Position numbers and translations under genes: made by a program. Shown piece by piece: positions 5,131 to 7,289 of a stretch of DNA of 7,289 bases. Positions within the stretch are counted from its first letter, which is position 1. Every line of letters starts with the position of its first letter. The notes under the pieces were generated by a model. It was not told the origin of the DNA, made no database searches, and saw only the letters and a program-made list of their open reading frames with translations. The stretch covers positions 70,292-77,580 of the forward strand of contig DIMS01000102.1 of assembly GCA_002425685.1 (NCBI GenBank). Direction: 5' to 3'. The stretch is from Synergistaceae bacterium UBA5560 (GTDB lineage: Bacteria; Synergistota; Synergistia; Synergistales; Aminiphilaceae).

Positions 5131-6455
5131 GCGGTCTCGCCCGAGATGTCGGGTAATCGGCGTGGAATGACGAGCAGGACATTCAAGCGAAAGACGGTGT
5201 TCTCTTTTTCCACGGAAAGGGCGCCGTGGTACTTTTTTGCCACGGCTTCGATGTTCGACAAGCCGATGCCGGAACCTCCGTCGTTGTCGGCTTCGGGCGA
5301 AAAGCTGTTTTCGAATTCGAACATGAAAAAATCTCCCTTGCGCTTGCCGGAAATGCGAATAAAGCGTTTCCCGTCGTGCATCTGTGCGCACGCTTTGGTG
5401 GCGTTGTCCAGTGCATTCGCAAAGATGACGCATAAATCGAAATCGTTGATCGAATCGGAAGGCGGTATGTTGACGACGCATTCGATACGTATTCCGTTGT
5501 GTTGCAGCAGGTTGAGTTTAGTGCTCAGCAGTGTGTCGATCACGGTGTTCCCGGTCCGGCAGGGAAAAGAAAGGGAATGAGAAATTCCCTCCAGCCTGCC
5601 GAGGTATTCCCGTGCCTGGTCTATTTTCGTCTCTGTCAGGAAGCCGTTCAAAACCGCGAGGTGCCATTGTATGTCGTGGCGAAATCCTTGCGTTTGTTTA
5701 TGGCGCAGTGCGGCCTCCTGTACGTATTCTTTTTGGCGGCGGATTTCCTGTTCCAGAAGCGCGAGGCGCATCTGGCCGAAATGGTCCTCGGAGAGTTTTC
5801 GGCAGGCGTGGAGAATGGTGAAAAGCGACACGTAGGCAAGGGCCTGAAGGATGAAAAGCTGCGCGTTTCCGACGTCGGGGAGCGGCCCCCCGGTCCTGGA
5901 AACGGTGAGCGTGTTGCCGTAGATATATACTGAAAGGTAGTGTTCTATCATGAGCAGAAGCAAAACTGTGATGATGAATATCATGAGATATCGATCCGGA
6001 ATATTGCGTTTCGGTCGAAGTTTTTCGAGGATGACGCGATAGCTGACCCATGCCAAGAGCGTGGACGCGAGGGAGACGACGACCCCTAAAAACGGCGGCA
6101 GTCCTCTGTTTGTCCGGACGAGAACGGAACCGAGGATGTGGAGTATCGGGTTCATGATTCCGTTCGAGAGTATCATGATGGATGTTGTGAGAAGCGCCGC
6201 CGAGGCGGCGGTGAGAAGAGGGGATTTGTGGACTGCGACGCCGATCAGCCAGAACGCCGCCGTTTCAAGGGCAAAAGAGAACGCGAGGTCCGCCTGCACC
6301 CGTGATTGCAACGCATATATCGCTCCGGAAAGCGCCAGGTAAAGAAGGAAATGAGGCGCTCGCGCTTGATGATTCGTGAACTTGGAGAAGAAAAGGAACG
6401 CGGGTATTCTTTTGAATTCATTGATTGCGAATATCAGTATTGAGATGACATCCAC
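5127..6455 (-). CDS. AgrC-like membrane sensor histidine kinase (GHKL ATPase)
   Basis: From the GTG at 6455 the product is 442 residues. About six hydrophobic segments (roughly 36-54, 57-76, 80-100, 121-143, 156-178 and 199-218; a weaker one at 4-23) form a polytopic sensor domain. A helical linker (219-256) leads to FRHDIQWHL with phospho-acceptor His260, then the N box FANALDN (Asn347, Asn351) and the G box DGGSGIGLSNI (Gly396, Gly398). This is the layout of the AgrC/CitA-like GHKL kinases that sense peptides or small ligands and phosphorylate LytTR regulators. The start lies one base after the regulator's stop codon, with AAAGGG nine bases upstream inside the regulator gene, so translation is probably coupled. 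A longer open frame to 6548 overlaps the regulator and is less likely. The signal is unknown, and no AgrB/AgrD-like gene is visible nearby. Confidence 0.92.
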   Translation of the reverse strand: MDVISILIFAINEFKRIPAFLFFSKFTNHQARAPHFLLYLALSGAIYALQSRVQADLAFSFALETAAFWLIGVAVHKSPLLTAASAALLTTSIMILSNGIMNPILHILGSVLVRTNRGLPPFLGVVVSLASTLLAWVSYRVILEKLRPKRNIPDRYLMIFIITVLLLLMIEHYLSVYIYGNTLTVSRTGGPLPDVGNAQLFILQALAYVSLFTILHACRKLSEDHFGQMRLALLEQEIRRQKEYVQEAALRHKQTQGFRHDIQWHLAVLNGFLTETKIDQAREYLGRLEGISHSLSFPCRTGNTVIDTLLSTKLNLLQHNGIRIECVVNIPPSDSINDFDLCVIFANALDNATKACAQMHDGKRFIRISGKRKGDFFMFEFENSFSPEADNDGGSGIGLSNIEAVAKKYHGALSVEKENTVFRLNVLLVIPRRLPDISGETA

Positions 6456-6456
6456 A

Positions 6457-7176
6457 TCACTCTGCCCTTTCTTTGATGTGTTGCAGCATTTTTTGGGAAA
6501 ATTCCCGCGCCCGCAGCCGGGAGACTGGAATTTTCTCCCCGTTCTCAAGCGCGACGAGTCCGGCTTCGTACCCGCAGGCGTAGTGCAGGTTGATGAAATA
6601 GCTCCTGTGACACTGGAAGAAACGATCGTCCAAACGTTCTTTCAGGTCGTCGATTTTCAAAGAACACTCCGATGTCTTTGTTGTGGAACGAATGAGTATC
6701 TTGTGGTTCCTTGCTTCGCAGTAGAGAATGTCGCTGAAGCGAAGGAAGGAAAAGGTGTTGCCCCGGGATGGAAGCAGCAGGCCGGGTTCTTTTGCCGTGT
6801 GCAGGCTGCGGCAGATGCGGTCCATCGTCCTCTCGAATCGGGCGGGATCTATCGGTTTCAGGAGATAGTCGGAGGCCTCCACCTCGAACGCCTCGTAGAC
6901 GTACTCGTTGAAGATGGTGACGAATATGATATGCCCTGCCTTTCCGTTCTCGCGCAGCCGCTTTGCCGCGTCCATCCCGGATATGTCATCCATTTGAATG
7001 TCGAGGAACACCAGGTCGAAACGCCGGGGAGAACGGAGCAGCTCGGTTCCGCCGGCGAAGAGATGCAGCGAAGAGCGGAGGCGATGTTTGTCTGCATAGT
7101 CGGAGACGTTGCGGGAGAGTTCTGCGAGCGTCCGAGGGTCGTCGTCGACGATGGCTATGTTGATGATTGCGATCAC
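6457..7176 (-). CDS. LytTR-family response regulator (AgrA/LytR type)
   Basis: From the GTG at 7176 the product is 239 residues. The receiver domain (4-120) has the acidic cluster VDDDP (Asp11-13), the phospho-acceptor Asp59 in VFLDIQMDD and Lys107 in YLLKPID. A LytTR DNA-binding domain follows (about 137-235): FLRFSDILYCEARNHK, then FFQCHRSYFINL and IPVSRLRAREF. It should be phosphorylated by the adjacent kinase and bind direct-repeat promoter elements. The start is uncertain. An ATG at 7254 adds 26 residues (MRCELRLGEDKSYLI...) that are not part of the receiver fold, and its upstream site is weak. The GTG puts the first beta strand at residues 5-10 as in relatives, though its GAGAAG site is also weak. 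A poor promoter-like pair (TTGATC 7215-7210, TAAACA 7192-7187) sits just upstream. No LytTR binding repeats are obvious within the window. Confidence 0.9.
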   Translation of the reverse strand: MIAIINIAIVDDDPRTLAELSRNVSDYADKHRLRSSLHLFAGGTELLRSPRRFDLVFLDIQMDDISGMDAAKRLRENGKAGHIIFVTIFNEYVYEAFEVEASDYLLKPIDPARFERTMDRICRSLHTAKEPGLLLPSRGNTFSFLRFSDILYCEARNHKILIRSTTKTSECSLKIDDLKERLDDRFFQCHRSYFINLHYACGYEAGLVALENGEKIPVSRLRAREFSQKMLQHIKERAE

Positions 7177-7289
7177 CTTCTTCTCGTGTTTAAAAACAAA
7201 GGAAGTCCTGATCAAGTAGGATTTGTCCTCTCCCAATCGCAGTTCGCATCGCATTTTCCCGAGAGCGGCGCAGCATCCCGACGAAGAGG

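Noticed and set aside
5068..5481. N-terminal extension of the coiled-coil protein
   Set aside because: The extension is Arg/His-rich, lies out of frame over the kinase ATPase domain, and a good ribosome binding site supports the ATG at 5067.
1..7289. CRISPR array, tRNA, rRNA or riboswitch
   Set aside because: No regularly spaced repeats, cloverleaf or conserved RNA motif was seen by eye on either strand.

Overview
The window looks like an accessory stretch of a moderately GC-rich bacterial chromosome. Lineage can only be guessed. A lipoprotein signal, an AgrC/LytTR-type two-component pair, an IS256-family remnant and a charged coiled-coil protein of a kind I associate with anaerobic Clostridia-like genomes suggest an anaerobe, perhaps Synergistota or a Firmicute. 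No rRNA, tRNA or other taxonomic marker is present to settle this.

Layout. (1) Positions 1-759 hold no intact gene. The minus strand at about 60-643 carries the decayed C-terminal part of an IS256-family transposase. It is broken by frameshifts and apparently by a small inserted element of about 92 bp (352-443) with imperfect terminal inverted repeats. (2) Plus strand 760-2088 encodes a lipoprotein with a C45/choloylglycine-hydrolase-like Ntn-hydrolase domain, followed by a short hairpin. (3) 2133-2445 has no convincing gene. (4) Plus strand 2446-3510 encodes an exported DUF3089-type alpha/beta hydrolase. (5) Plus strand 3668-4169 is a cupin gene with an excellent ribosome binding site but a disrupted frame. 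(6) A 21-bp perfect hairpin at 4188-4242 separates this plus-strand block from a convergent minus-strand block. (7) The minus-strand block, read right to left, is a LytTR response regulator (7176-6457), a GHKL sensor kinase (6455-5127) that starts one base after the regulator's stop, and a 272-residue acidic coiled-coil protein (5067-4249). The last gene has its own sigma70-like promoter overlapping the kinase stop codon.

How the parts relate. The regulator and kinase are one transcriptional and translational unit and form a complete sensory pathway. The coiled-coil gene may be a downstream member or target, but its separate promoter shows it need not be co-regulated. The plus-strand genes encode two predicted extracytoplasmic hydrolases of unrelated folds plus a small cupin. 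A hairpin after the first hydrolase argues against one operon. No AgrB/AgrD-like peptide-signal gene, CRISPR array, RNA gene or toxin-antitoxin pair is visible. I see no clear evidence of an entirely new system. The most unusual points are the lipid-anchored Ntn-hydrolase with an internal nucleophile, the small element inside the dead transposase, and the frame-broken cupin whose functional motifs are otherwise preserved.
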